Source: an uncultured SAR116 cluster alpha proteobacterium
Lineage (GTDB): Bacteria > Pseudomonadota > Alphaproteobacteria > Puniceispirillales > Marisalimonadaceae
DNA length: 44,857 nucleotides
Assembly: GCA_902615025.1 (NCBI GenBank)
Contig: CACMNV010000009.1
Coordinates: 1 to 44,857, forward strand
Direction: 5' to 3'
The position numbers were made by a program, and so were the translations under genes. Positions 1-8,153 of this stretch are shown piece by piece; the stretch's first letter is position 1, and each line of letters starts with the position of its first letter. Below the pieces are notes generated by a model. That model saw nothing but the letters and a program-made list of their open reading frames with translations. It ran no database searches and was not told where the DNA came from.

Positions 1-31
1 CCGGTGCTTTCAACCGCTCAGCCACCCATCC
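1..31 (-). tRNA. tRNA-Ser, 5' part (cut by window start)
   Basis: Read on the minus strand, this is the 5' part of a tRNA: acceptor strand GGAUGGG, U8, a D-arm of the GCUGAGCGGUUGAAAGC type and the start of an anticodon stem CACCGG. The long-D-loop form and the CACCGG stem resemble bacterial tRNA-Ser(UGA), whose E. coli version carries GCACCGGUCUUGAAAACCGG. The anticodon lies outside the window, so the isoacceptor is inferred; tRNA-Leu, also a class II tRNA, is less likely. The 5' end of the tRNA faces the HpaB-family gene. Confidence 0.75.
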
Positions 32-224
32 ATTAAATGTTTATATTTGATACAAACATTTTATAGTAGTGTCAATAAGGTTGTGTAGTATGAAATGATG
101 AATGAAATTATTTACAGTAAGTTTCATAAAATTTATTCTAAGTTAATATTATCTTTTAGAAGAAACTTAATTGTTTTTATTAAAAGATATTGAAGGAAAA
201 GATTGATTAAGATATGTTTAAGAT

Positions 225-1709
225 ATGTCTAAAACGGGTAATCAACATTTAAAATCTTTAAGAGATGGTAGAGAAGTATATCTTAATGGCAAAAAAATCA
301 AAGATGTAACTAAACATCCAGCTTTCAAAAATGCTGTTGCTGCAACAGCAAATCTATATGATTTTCAATCTGATCCAAAAAATATTGAATATATGACATT
401 TGAGAGCCCAACCTCAAAAAAAAGAGTAAACCGATGTTGGCAGCTCACTAAAAGTTACGATGAGTTAGTTTTAAGACGTAAGTCAATTTCTAGTTGGGCT
501 AAACTATCAGCTGGTTGGTTGGGTCGATCTCCTGATCATATAGCTTCGTCAATGGTTGGACAAGTGATGGGTCTAAATGTTTTTGAAAACCACTCTCCCG
601 ATCGTGCAAAAGCCCTTTTAGATTATTTTAACTGGGCTAGGGATCAAGATCATTATATGACATATGTCATAATAAATCCCCAAGCAAATCGTAATAAAAA
701 TATTAGTGAACAAAAAGATGAATTTTTAGCCACAGCAGTTGTAGATGAAGATTCTGAAGGAATTACGGTCCGAGGTGGTAAAATGCTTGGTACAGGTTCA
801 ATAATGGCAAATGAAATACTTTTTGCTAATATTCAACCTTTAATGCCTGGAGAAGAAAAGTATGCTATATCATTTGCCATTCCTATGAATACAAAGGGTC
901 TTAAAATAATGTCACGAAAATCATATGAAGAAACTGCTACATCTACTTATGATTATCCATTATCTTCAAGATTTGATGAAAATGATGCTCTTATATATTG
1001 TGATGATGTAAAAGTACCTTGGGAAAGAGTTTTTATCTATAAAGACACTGATACAGCAAGAGCTCAATTTCAAGATACATATGCTCATTACATGCAAAAT
1101 TATCAATCTCAAATTAGATTAATGATAAAAATGCAATTTCAAATTGGAGTTGCAAGACGTATTTGTGAGACGATTGGTACATTAAATATGCCCTCTGTTT
1201 CTGAAAAATTAGGACAAATGGCAGCTCAAGCTGCCATGGTTGAAGGTTTGGTTTATGGGATGGAATCAGGTGGTGGATATTATAATGGTTATTATGTGCC
1301 TGATAGAAACCTAATGTATACAGCCCAAGTATTAACACAGCAATTATACCCAGAGTTCATAACATCAATGAGAGAGATAGCTGGAGGTGGTCTAATAATG
1401 CTACCTTCGTCAGTAAAAGATTTTGAAAACCCTGAAATAGCAAGATATATTCATGCAACTCAAAATTCAGCGGTTGGAACTTCCGAAGAAAAAGTGAAAT
1501 TCATGAAACTTGCTTGGGATGCTATTGGGTCAGAGTTTGCAAGTAGGCACACCCAATATGAAATGTTTTATGCAGGAGCGCAATTTGTTACAAGAGGACA
1601 CGCTTTAAGAACTTATGATTGGAATAGATCAAAGATTTTAGTTGATGATATTTTAAATAGTTACAATCTAGAAGACATGTTCGAGGAAAAAAATGTTGCT
1701 GCTGAATGA
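225..1709 (+). CDS. 4-hydroxyphenylacetate 3-monooxygenase (HpaB/PvcC) family flavin-dependent hydroxylase
   Basis: This 494-residue protein looks like the large oxygenase component of the two-component FADH2-dependent HpaB family, which hydroxylates phenolic substrates using reduced flavin from a partner reductase. The N-terminal part carries the family pattern R-x-W with GRSPDH at residues 100-105. The middle is an acyl-CoA-dehydrogenase-like beta domain, and the C-terminal helical part contains the glycine-rich AGGGLIMLPSS stretch. The length is usual for the family. Translation starts at ATG 225; an AAGGAAAAG purine stretch lies about 25 bases upstream, too far to be a convincing ribosome site. 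No HpaC-type reductase is visible in the window, so a housekeeping flavin reductase would have to serve it. The substrate cannot be named. A 4-hydroxybutyryl-CoA dehydratase identity is unlikely because I do not see its cluster cysteines. Confidence 0.82.
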   Translation: MSKTGNQHLKSLRDGREVYLNGKKIKDVTKHPAFKNAVAATANLYDFQSDPKNIEYMTFESPTSKKRVNRCWQLTKSYDELVLRRKSISSWAKLSAGWLGRSPDHIASSMVGQVMGLNVFENHSPDRAKALLDYFNWARDQDHYMTYVIINPQANRNKNISEQKDEFLATAVVDEDSEGITVRGGKMLGTGSIMANEILFANIQPLMPGEEKYAISFAIPMNTKGLKIMSRKSYEETATSTYDYPLSSRFDENDALIYCDDVKVPWERVFIYKDTDTARAQFQDTYAHYMQNYQSQIRLMIKMQFQIGVARRICETIGTLNMPSVSEKLGQMAAQAAMVEGLVYGMESGGGYYNGYYVPDRNLMYTAQVLTQQLYPEFITSMREIAGGGLIMLPSSVKDFENPEIARYIHATQNSAVGTSEEKVKFMKLAWDAIGSEFASRHTQYEMFYAGAQFVTRGHALRTYDWNRSKILVDDILNSYNLEDMFEEKNVAAE

Positions 1710-1865
1710 TTGTTAATAGATAAGTTCCTTATTTTTCATAGCAAATATTTAAACTTTGAATTAAATTATTTAAAGATATTAGTATTTAAATGTTTAATTA
1801 GTTTAAATTTCATGTTTTCTTACAATTGAGATATAAGAAGTAACTATGGTTGATAAAGTTCTAAT

Positions 1866-2156
1866 TCATCCTTGAATAAATAAATTACTTTCTGACATCA
1901 TTTTTTGCATAACTTTTTCTGAAATTTTTAATAGTTCTACTTTGGTCATTGATTTTACATTTGATGTTCTTGATTGATTATTCAAAACACCAAGTTCACC
2001 AAACACTTTATTTTTCTCTAACACAAAATTTGGCTTATTATCAAATTATTCTGATAAATAAATTCATACTTCTCCCTTTATAATCACATATACATATTCA
2101 CTGGTATCACCAAGTCTTATAATTATTTCGTTTTCATCAAATGTTATTTTTTCCAT
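1866..2156 (-). pseudogene. Cyclic-nucleotide-binding domain protein with two in-frame stops
   Basis: The minus strand holds a degraded reading frame of 97 codons from ATG (2154-2156) to TGA (1866-1868). It reads as a cNMP-binding fold: EYVYVIIKGEV, then, after two in-frame stops, NKVFGELGVLNNQSRTSNV followed by a short helix. The stops are TGA at 2064-2066 and TAA at 2046-2048, six codons apart, in the loop between two beta strands. No frameshift is needed to join the halves. The motifs KGEV and FGELG with a following R are the usual CAP_ED signature, where FGE and the arginine contact the cyclic nucleotide phosphate. The remainder of 1710-2284 shows no further gene. The best reading is a recently inactivated small CAP_ED protein, since sequence similarity is still strong. 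Confidence 0.72.
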
Positions 2157-2290
2157 ATAAATATTACAATAAAGTATATTATAAAGTATTACTTAAACGA
2201 TTTATTTAGTAATTATAAAAAAGTGTCAATCTAAACAATTATTTTATTTTTATTGTTTAACATTTTATATATTTATATTACATTTTGAAA

Positions 2291-3376
2291 ATGTTAAATA
2301 ATCTGAATCCTAGTAAAATAGTATCTCTTCAAGAATTTTATCAATTTGCTAAAAAGAACACTCCAATTGAAACCTGGGATTATATAATCGGTGCAGCCGA
2401 TACAGAAACAACTTTTAAAAAAAATCGTTACGCATTAGATACTTATGCTTTTAGACCAAGAATTCTAAATGATGTGGAGCATGTAGATACAAGCACCAAA
2501 ATATTTGGTTATAATTTTTCACTTCCAGTTTTTTATGCACCAATAGGTTCTATGCAAGATTTTGTAAAAGATGGTGCATTAAATTCGACTTTATCTGCAT
2601 ATGATAAAAAAATATTTCATATGCTAAGTTCAACGTGGTCAGGTGGAGTGGATATAATTGGCAAATCAGTAAATTATCCTAAAATATATCAACTTTACAT
2701 TCGTGGAGATGAAAATTGGGTTTATGAACAAATTTCTAAAGCAATAGATAACGGGTTTATTGCACTTTGTCTCACAGTGGATTTAGATGCGTATGGGAGA
2801 AGAGAAAGAGACCTTTTGAAAAGATATAAAACAACATCTAGAAAAACAGCAACTGGACCAGAGTATCAAATGAAATTTTCTTGGAAAGATGTAAGGAAAA
2901 TTAAAAATAAATTTAATATACCAATTATTTTAAAAGGTATTGCAACAGAAGAAGATGCTAAAATCTGTATTAATGAGGGTGTTGATGTGATTTATATATC
3001 CAATCATGGTGGGAGACAATTAGATTACGGTTTTGGAGGAGCTGATTTAATTCAACCAATATCAGAGGTTGTTAAGAATAAATCAAAGGTATTTTTTGAT
3101 GGCGGTGTTTGTAGAGGAACAGATGTTGTTAAAGCAATTTCACTTGGAGCTGATTGTGTTGGAATAGGACGCCTACAATGTTATGCAGCTGCAACTAATG
3201 GGAGAGAAGGCTTAAATAAAATGATTGATATTTTAACACATGAAATTTTGGTATGTATGAGATTATTAGGTGTAAATTGTTTCAGTGATCTTAATAGTAA
3301 TCATGTCAAAAAGGATATATCCATATCTGATCCATCATTAATTAGTTCATTTCCATTAATTGAAGAGGGGTACTAA
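2291..3376 (+). CDS. FMN-dependent 2-hydroxy-acid dehydrogenase (lactate dehydrogenase / glycolate oxidase family)
   Basis: This is a TIM-barrel flavoenzyme of the LldD/GOX family, which oxidises L-2-hydroxy acids to 2-oxo acids. Visible signatures are FRPRIL (residues 54-59), PVFYAPIG (79-86), YQLYIRGD (133-140), the lysine of ILKGI (215), the active-site block SNHGGRQLD with catalytic His239 and substrate-binding Arg242, and the FMN-phosphate loops DGGVCRG (270-276) and GIGRL (291-295). The common form of the first loop is DGG(I/V)RRG, so one arginine is replaced by Cys274. The start is taken as ATG 2291; an in-frame TTG at 2285 is also possible, and neither has a clear Shine-Dalgarno. It ends two bases before the transglycosylase gene. 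Lactate is a reasonable guess for the substrate but not proven. Confidence 0.85.
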   Translation: MLNNLNPSKIVSLQEFYQFAKKNTPIETWDYIIGAADTETTFKKNRYALDTYAFRPRILNDVEHVDTSTKIFGYNFSLPVFYAPIGSMQDFVKDGALNSTLSAYDKKIFHMLSSTWSGGVDIIGKSVNYPKIYQLYIRGDENWVYEQISKAIDNGFIALCLTVDLDAYGRRERDLLKRYKTTSRKTATGPEYQMKFSWKDVRKIKNKFNIPIILKGIATEEDAKICINEGVDVIYISNHGGRQLDYGFGGADLIQPISEVVKNKSKVFFDGGVCRGTDVVKAISLGADCVGIGRLQCYAAATNGREGLNKMIDILTHEILVCMRLLGVNCFSDLNSNHVKKDISISDPSLISSFPLIEEGY

Positions 3377-3378
3377 TT

Positions 3379-4398
3379 TTGTACAAAAATATTTATAATT
3401 TTCAATTATTTTATAAAGTACTTAGTTTTTTTAAAAAATTTAAAATTTTTTTTATTTTTATTTTACTTTGTAGTTTCAGTTTAAATTATTCTTTTGCTGA
3501 TGATAAATTTAAATCATTTTTAAATAATTTTTTAAATGAAAAAGTTTCAAATAAATATAGTAAAACAATTATAAATGACCTAAAGAAAAATTCTTATTTT
3601 ATTAAAAGGGTTGTGGAATTAGACAGGTCACAACCTGAATTCACATTATCTTTAAATCAATATCTTGCCAAGGCAGTTTCTACAAATCGTATAAAGAAAG
3701 CTAAAAAACTTTATAAAGACAATTACTCTCTTCTAAAAAAAATTGAAACATATTATAAAGTTCAACCTCGTTTTATTGTAGCTTTATGGGGCATTGAAAC
3801 AGATTTTGGGCGTTACACAGGTTCATTTAAGGTTATACCATCTTTGTTAACTTTAATTTATGATGGAAGGAGAGCAAAATATTTTGAGAAAGAATTTTTC
3901 TATGCTCTTGATATTGTAAAAGGTGGTCATGTCTCAATGAATAGCATGTATGGATCTTGGGCAGGTGCTATGGGACAATGTCAATTTATGCCGTCAAGTT
4001 TTGTGAAATATGCACAAGACTGGAATAAGGATGGAAAAAAAGATATTTGGAAAACTAAGTCTGATGTCTTTGCATCAGCAGCAAATTATCTTAAAAATAC
4101 TGGTTGGAATTATAATCAAACATGGGGAAGAAAAGTTTATATTGGTAAATTAAGTAAAAAAATTGATGAAAATAAAAAACATAAATTAAGTTATTTAAAG
4201 CAATTAAATTTATTAAACTTTGATAAAAAAACTCTTCCAAATTCTAATATAAACGCAAGAATTATATTCTTAAAAAATGAAAAGGATTATGGATATCTTG
4301 CATATCAAAATTTTGATAATATTTTAAAATGGAACCGTTCAAATTATTTTGCTATCGCAGTAGGGAGTCTTTCCGATCATATTTTGTATGGCAAGTAG
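3379..4398 (+). CDS. mltB: Lytic murein transglycosylase, MltB-like
   Basis: This is a periplasmic enzyme that cleaves the MurNAc-GlcNAc bond of peptidoglycan to give 1,6-anhydro-muropeptides. After a short cytoplasmic stretch, a hydrophobic signal segment covers about residues 20-40 and ends at SFA/D. The catalytic glutamate is E140 in ALWGIETDFG. The block GSWAGAMGQCQFMPSS (192-207) and the later DVFASAANYLKNTGW are diagnostic of the SLT_2/MltB family. The start is TTG 3379, preceded by GAGGGG at 3365-3370; no in-frame ATG occurs before the catalytic region. It has no lipobox, unlike E. coli MltB, so it is probably soluble or anchored by its signal segment. Its last 11 bases overlap rlpA, showing translational coupling within the cell-wall part of the operon. 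Confidence 0.88.
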   Translation: MYKNIYNFQLFYKVLSFFKKFKIFFIFILLCSFSLNYSFADDKFKSFLNNFLNEKVSNKYSKTIINDLKKNSYFIKRVVELDRSQPEFTLSLNQYLAKAVSTNRIKKAKKLYKDNYSLLKKIETYYKVQPRFIVALWGIETDFGRYTGSFKVIPSLLTLIYDGRRAKYFEKEFFYALDIVKGGHVSMNSMYGSWAGAMGQCQFMPSSFVKYAQDWNKDGKKDIWKTKSDVFASAANYLKNTGWNYNQTWGRKVYIGKLSKKIDENKKHKLSYLKQLNLLNFDKKTLPNSNINARIIFLKNEKDYGYLAYQNFDNILKWNRSNYFAIAVGSLSDHILYGK

Positions 4399-5347
4399 AA
4401 AAATGATTAATTTTATTCTAATTGCTTTATTTTCTTTTCTATCATCATGCACTTCAGTAGAATTGGCAGCAAATTTAGGAAAAAAAGTCTTTATAAAAAA
4501 AGACCAACTAGAAAAGTCTAATGGCATATATAAAATTGGAAATCCATACGTTGTTGATGGAAAAAGGTATTATCCAAAGAAAAATTTAAATTATGACGAA
4601 AAAGGCATTGCTTCTTGGTATGGCCCAAAATTTCATGGCAAGCTTACAGCTAATGGTGAGATTTTTAATAAATATAAACTAACTGCTGCTCATAAAACTT
4701 TACCAATTCCTTCAGCAGTAAGAGTAACTAATCTAAAAAACAATAAATCATTGATAGTTAGAATTAATGATAGAGGACCTTTTGTTAACGATAGGATAAT
4801 AGATTTATCATATCAGTCAGCTAAAGAACTTAAACTATTAGAAGCTGGAACTGGTTTTGTAAGAGTCCAATTGCTTAGATCTGAAAGTCTTCTGCTAGAA
4901 AAACTTGCAAAAAAAGGGCAATTCCCAGAAATTAATGAAATTATAAAAAAAACCACACCTCCGATCAATCAGGTAAATTATTCTAATGTATCAATACAAA
5001 AAATAGGAGAAACTAAGTTAAGTAATAAAAGTGAAGAAACATTTAAAAAAAATAAAATTGATACACATGTAAATGATGTAAAAAAAAGGGTTCAAGCACT
5101 AAAAATAAATGGAAAAAGATATAAGATTTGGATACAAATAGCGTCTTTTTCCAATATAAAGTCAGCAAATATATTGAAGTCAAAATTTAATTCTATTAAA
5201 AATATAAATGTTAAAAAAGCTAATTTAAATGGTAAAGCTTTTTACAGAGTAAGGGTGGGACCATTTAAAAAATTCGATGAGACTAAAGAAATTTATAATT
5301 TTTTAATTAACAGTGGCATGGAAGGGACAAAAATTTTTGTTGAATAA
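4388..5347 (+). CDS. rlpA: Septal ring lytic transglycosylase RlpA, lipoprotein with SPOR domain
   Basis: RlpA is an outer-membrane lipoprotein that cuts naked glycan strands at the septum. The protein begins with a lipoprotein signal ending LSSC (Cys21, or Cys16 if ATG 4403 is used). A double-psi beta-barrel follows at about residues 72-165 with GIASWYG, TAAHKTLPIPS and VRINDRGPF, containing the conserved His and Asp. A low-complexity linker rich in Lys and Asn comes next, and a SPOR domain at about 246-319 would bind denuded glycan. All expected parts are present and intact. ATG 4388 overlaps the end of the transglycosylase gene; ATG 4403 would give a more compact signal peptide and is a real alternative. 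dacA follows after four bases. Confidence 0.92.
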   Translation: MASRKMINFILIALFSFLSSCTSVELAANLGKKVFIKKDQLEKSNGIYKIGNPYVVDGKRYYPKKNLNYDEKGIASWYGPKFHGKLTANGEIFNKYKLTAAHKTLPIPSAVRVTNLKNNKSLIVRINDRGPFVNDRIIDLSYQSAKELKLLEAGTGFVRVQLLRSESLLLEKLAKKGQFPEINEIIKKTTPPINQVNYSNVSIQKIGETKLSNKSEETFKKNKIDTHVNDVKKRVQALKINGKRYKIWIQIASFSNIKSANILKSKFNSIKNINVKKANLNGKAFYRVRVGPFKKFDETKEIYNFLINSGMEGTKIFVE

Positions 5348-5351
5348 TATT

Positions 5352-6500
5352 ATGAAGATTAAAACTATTTTAACTTTAATTTTAATGATTATCCCTTTTA
5401 ATGTTTATGGAAATTTTTTAAAATTAAATACCCCAGCAAAACAAGTAATTTTATATGATCATGAACTTAAAAAAGTTTTATTTGAAAAAAATTCTAATGA
5501 TTTGATGAAGCCAGCATCTATGGCAAAAATAATGACTGCTTATATAGTATTTGATAGATTGCAGGAAGGAAGTTTAAGCTTAGATGATAGATTTGTTGTT
5601 AGCAAAAATGCTTGGCAAAAAGGTGGGTCTAGAACATTTCTTAAACTCAATTCTGAAGTAACGATAAGTGATTTGCTAATGGGTTTAATTGTTCAATCTG
5701 GAAATGATGCCGCTATAGTACTTGCTGAGGGAATTTCTGGTAGCGAAGAAGATTTTGCCATTCAAATGAATCAGTATGCTGAATCATTAGAAATGAAAAA
5801 TACTTATTTTACAAATTCTACTGGATGGCCTCATGAAGACTTAAAGACAACAGCTCATGACTTAATCATCTTAACAGAAGCGCTTATTAATAATTTTCCT
5901 AAGTTATATAAACTTTTTTTAGAAAAAGAATTTACATTTAATAATATCAGGCAGCCAAACAGAAATCCTTTATTAATAGGTCGCTTTAAAGTTCCTGGTG
6001 CGGATGGATTGAAAACTGGTCATACTAATGAATCTGGTTATGGACTTATTGGTTCAGTTGAAAGAAAAAATAGAAGAATTACACTTGTAATAAATGGCCT
6101 TAATAGTATGAGACAAAGAGGAAAAGAAAGTAAGAGATTAATTGAGCTAGCATTTAGAGAAACGTATATATTAAGAGTATTCCAAAATAACGATGTTTTA
6201 AGTTCTGCAAATGTTTGGCTCGGGAATAAATCAAAGATTAATTTAATGGCTGAAAAACCATTAAAAATTTTAGTCAACAGGTCATCATTGAGAATGATTA
6301 AAACTACAATTTTATGGAATGATCCAGTTAAAGCACCAATTAAAACGGGCCAAAAAGTAGGGGTAATTAATATTAAAATTCCTGGTAGTGATACTCTTGA
6401 GTTAAATTTAGTTTCAAAAGATAAAGTAAATGGATTAGGTCCAATTGATAAGATAAAATCTGCTATTAATTATTTGATATTTGGTGGAGATATAAATTAA
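5352..6500 (+). CDS. dacA: D-alanyl-D-alanine carboxypeptidase (penicillin-binding protein 5/6 type)
   Basis: This periplasmic serine peptidase trims the terminal D-Ala from peptidoglycan pentapeptides. A signal peptide spans residues 1-20 from ATG 5352, ending NVYG. The three penicillin-binding motifs are in order: SMAK (Ser56, Lys59), SGN (116-118) and KTG (221-223). A C-terminal beta-rich PBP5-like domain follows. The reading frame is open back to 5313, inside rlpA, but ATG 5352 gives a proper signal peptide and sits four bases after the rlpA stop. Its terminal codons carry the GGAG that appears to serve as ribosome-binding site for tmk, and its TAA overlaps the proposed ATT start of tmk. 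Confidence 0.92.
   Translation: MKIKTILTLILMIIPFNVYGNFLKLNTPAKQVILYDHELKKVLFEKNSNDLMKPASMAKIMTAYIVFDRLQEGSLSLDDRFVVSKNAWQKGGSRTFLKLNSEVTISDLLMGLIVQSGNDAAIVLAEGISGSEEDFAIQMNQYAESLEMKNTYFTNSTGWPHEDLKTTAHDLIILTEALINNFPKLYKLFLEKEFTFNNIRQPNRNPLLIGRFKVPGADGLKTGHTNESGYGLIGSVERKNRRITLVINGLNSMRQRGKESKRLIELAFRETYILRVFQNNDVLSSANVWLGNKSKINLMAEKPLKILVNRSSLRMIKTTILWNDPVKAPIKTGQKVGVINIKIPGSDTLELNLVSKDKVNGLGPIDKIKSAINYLIFGGDIN
6486..6489 (+). promoter_or_regulatory. Shine-Dalgarno deciding the tmk start
   Basis: GGAG lies inside the last codons of dacA, six bases before ATT 6496. This is ideal spacing and is the main reason for choosing ATT 6496 as the tmk initiator rather than the downstream TTG. Confidence 0.55.
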
Positions 6501-7161
6501 AAATCTCCTTTCAAAAAAAACAATTGAAAAAGGAATATTTATAACTTTTGAAGGAGGTGAAGGGTCTGGTAAATCTACTCAAATTAGTTTTTTGTCAAAA
6601 TTGTTAAATGAACAAAAAATAGCGCACATTATAACAAGAGAACCAGGTGGAACTGAAATTGGAGAGCAAATTAGGAAAATTTTACTCCAAGGGAAAATAG
6701 ATAAACTTGATTCTTATTCAGAATTCCTGTGTTTTGCAGCTTCAAGAAGAGAGCATTTAAAAAAAATAGTTTTGCCTGCTTTATCAGAAAATAAGATAGT
6801 TATATGCGATAGATTTCTAGACTCTTCAATAGTATACCAAGGAATGGTTGGCGGCTTAGATGAAGAAATAATCTTAAATGTTCATGATAATTTTTGCTAT
6901 AATAAATATCCAGATTTAACTTTGCTACTTGATGTAAATCCTAAAATTGGATTGGCAAGAAAAAATAAAATAACCTTAGTTGAAAACAGGTTCGAGAACT
7001 TTAAAGATGATTTCCATGAACTTGTTCAAAAAAACTTTTTACAATTAGCACGTAAGTACAATAATAGATGTCGTGTTATAAATGCAAATAATGATAAAGA
7101 TTTTATATTTAACGAAATCATTGATCAATTAAAACATTTCTTTTCTATAACTTTAAAATGA
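6496..7161 (+). CDS. tmk: Thymidylate kinase, probable ATT start codon
   Basis: The product phosphorylates dTMP to dTDP for DNA synthesis. The P-loop is at codons 6556-6579 (GEGSGKST within EGGEGSGKST) and is followed by the REPGGT motif and the DRFLDSSIVYQG motif, all characteristic of Tmk. The first ATG/GTG/TTG in frame is TTG 6592, which lies after the P-loop and would remove it. The frame is open only back to ATT 6496, directly after the in-frame TAA at 6493-6495, with no ATG, GTG or TTG between. ATT 6496 overlaps the dacA TAA and has GGAG six bases upstream; it gives 221 residues, close to the usual length. ATT 6523 and ATA 6541 are weaker alternatives. An ATG-to-ATT sequence error would have the same appearance. 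The end overlaps holB as ATGA. Confidence 0.9.
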   Translation: MKNLLSKKTIEKGIFITFEGGEGSGKSTQISFLSKLLNEQKIAHIITREPGGTEIGEQIRKILLQGKIDKLDSYSEFLCFAASRREHLKKIVLPALSENKIVICDRFLDSSIVYQGMVGGLDEEIILNVHDNFCYNKYPDLTLLLDVNPKIGLARKNKITLVENRFENFKDDFHELVQKNFLQLARKYNNRCRVINANNDKDFIFNEIIDQLKHFFSITLK

Positions 7162-8153
7162 ATGAAATTTTCTGTTCAAAAATAATAAAAAATTCAGTTG
7201 AAAAAATTTTAAATCAACACGAATCATGTGTGTTTATTTTTTATGGACAAGAGGGTATTGGAAAAAGATCTTTTGCAAATTATTTAGCTAATAAAATTTT
7301 ACAATCAAAAATTAATAATAATTATTTTAAAATTGACCTTCCTTTAAAATTAAACCAATTTCAAAAAAAAAATGAAAATTTATTTTTAAATAACACTCAC
7401 CCAGATGTTTTTATTCTTGAAGAAGAAAAAAATAAGTCGATAAAAATAGACAAAGTAAGAGAATTAAAACAATTTTTAAGTCAAACATCTTCGGTTTCAG
7501 AATATAAAATAATAATAATAGATCCAATTGAAAATCTAACAATAAACGCAACTAACACTTTGCTAAAAAGTTTAGAAGAAACAAGTCATAACACCTATGT
7601 ATTTTTAATCTCACACAATCTAGAAAATGTTCTTAAAACTATTCAGTCAAGAGTTTTTAAATTTTATTTTAATCCAATTTCAAAAGAAAACTTTATTTCA
7701 TTATTAAGTAATAATAAAGAATTTATCTTTAACAACGAAGAGTTAATTTTAGTCAATAACTTATTTAATTTTAGTCCAGGTAAATTTCTTCAATTTTACC
7801 CTGAAAAAAACTTTTTAATGAATGACTATGTTCAGTTTATTGATGATTTTGTAACTAGAAGTTCTTCTACCAAAAGTACATCAGATATTAATGATTTTGA
7901 ACTGAATTTAAAATTATTATTTTTGAATAATTTTATAAAGAACATATTATCTTACTTTGTAGAAAAAAAATTTAACGATTTTACAATTAATTTTGAAAAA
8001 GAAATTATCAAAAACTTAAATTTAAATAGCGTTTTAATAGATAAAATATATAATGAATTTAACTTATTTCAGTCACATCTAAGAGATGCTTTAGTATATA
8101 ATTCAAACATAGATGATTTAATAGAAATTTTTTTAAAAAAAATTAATTTATGA
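7158..8153 (+). CDS. holB: DNA polymerase III subunit delta'
   Basis: HolB is the stator subunit of the clamp loader that places the beta clamp on DNA. The protein has an AAA+ P-loop-like segment GQEGIGKRS (residues 30-38), a Walker-B-like region IIIIDPIENL, the segment NTLLKSLEE and a QSRVFKFYF segment in place of the usual SRC motif region. The C-terminal half is weakly conserved, very Asn/Lys/Phe rich and matches the family only by length and position. The position between tmk and metG is standard for Alphaproteobacteria. It overlaps tmk by ATGA at its start and metG by ATGA at its end, so the three are probably translated in a coupled way. Confidence 0.9.
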   Translation: MNEIFCSKIIKNSVEKILNQHESCVFIFYGQEGIGKRSFANYLANKILQSKINNNYFKIDLPLKLNQFQKKNENLFLNNTHPDVFILEEEKNKSIKIDKVRELKQFLSQTSSVSEYKIIIIDPIENLTINATNTLLKSLEETSHNTYVFLISHNLENVLKTIQSRVFKFYFNPISKENFISLLSNNKEFIFNNEELILVNNLFNFSPGKFLQFYPEKNFLMNDYVQFIDDFVTRSSSTKSTSDINDFELNLKLLFLNNFIKNILSYFVEKKFNDFTINFEKEIIKNLNLNSVLIDKIYNEFNLFQSHLRDALVYNSNIDDLIEIFLKKINL

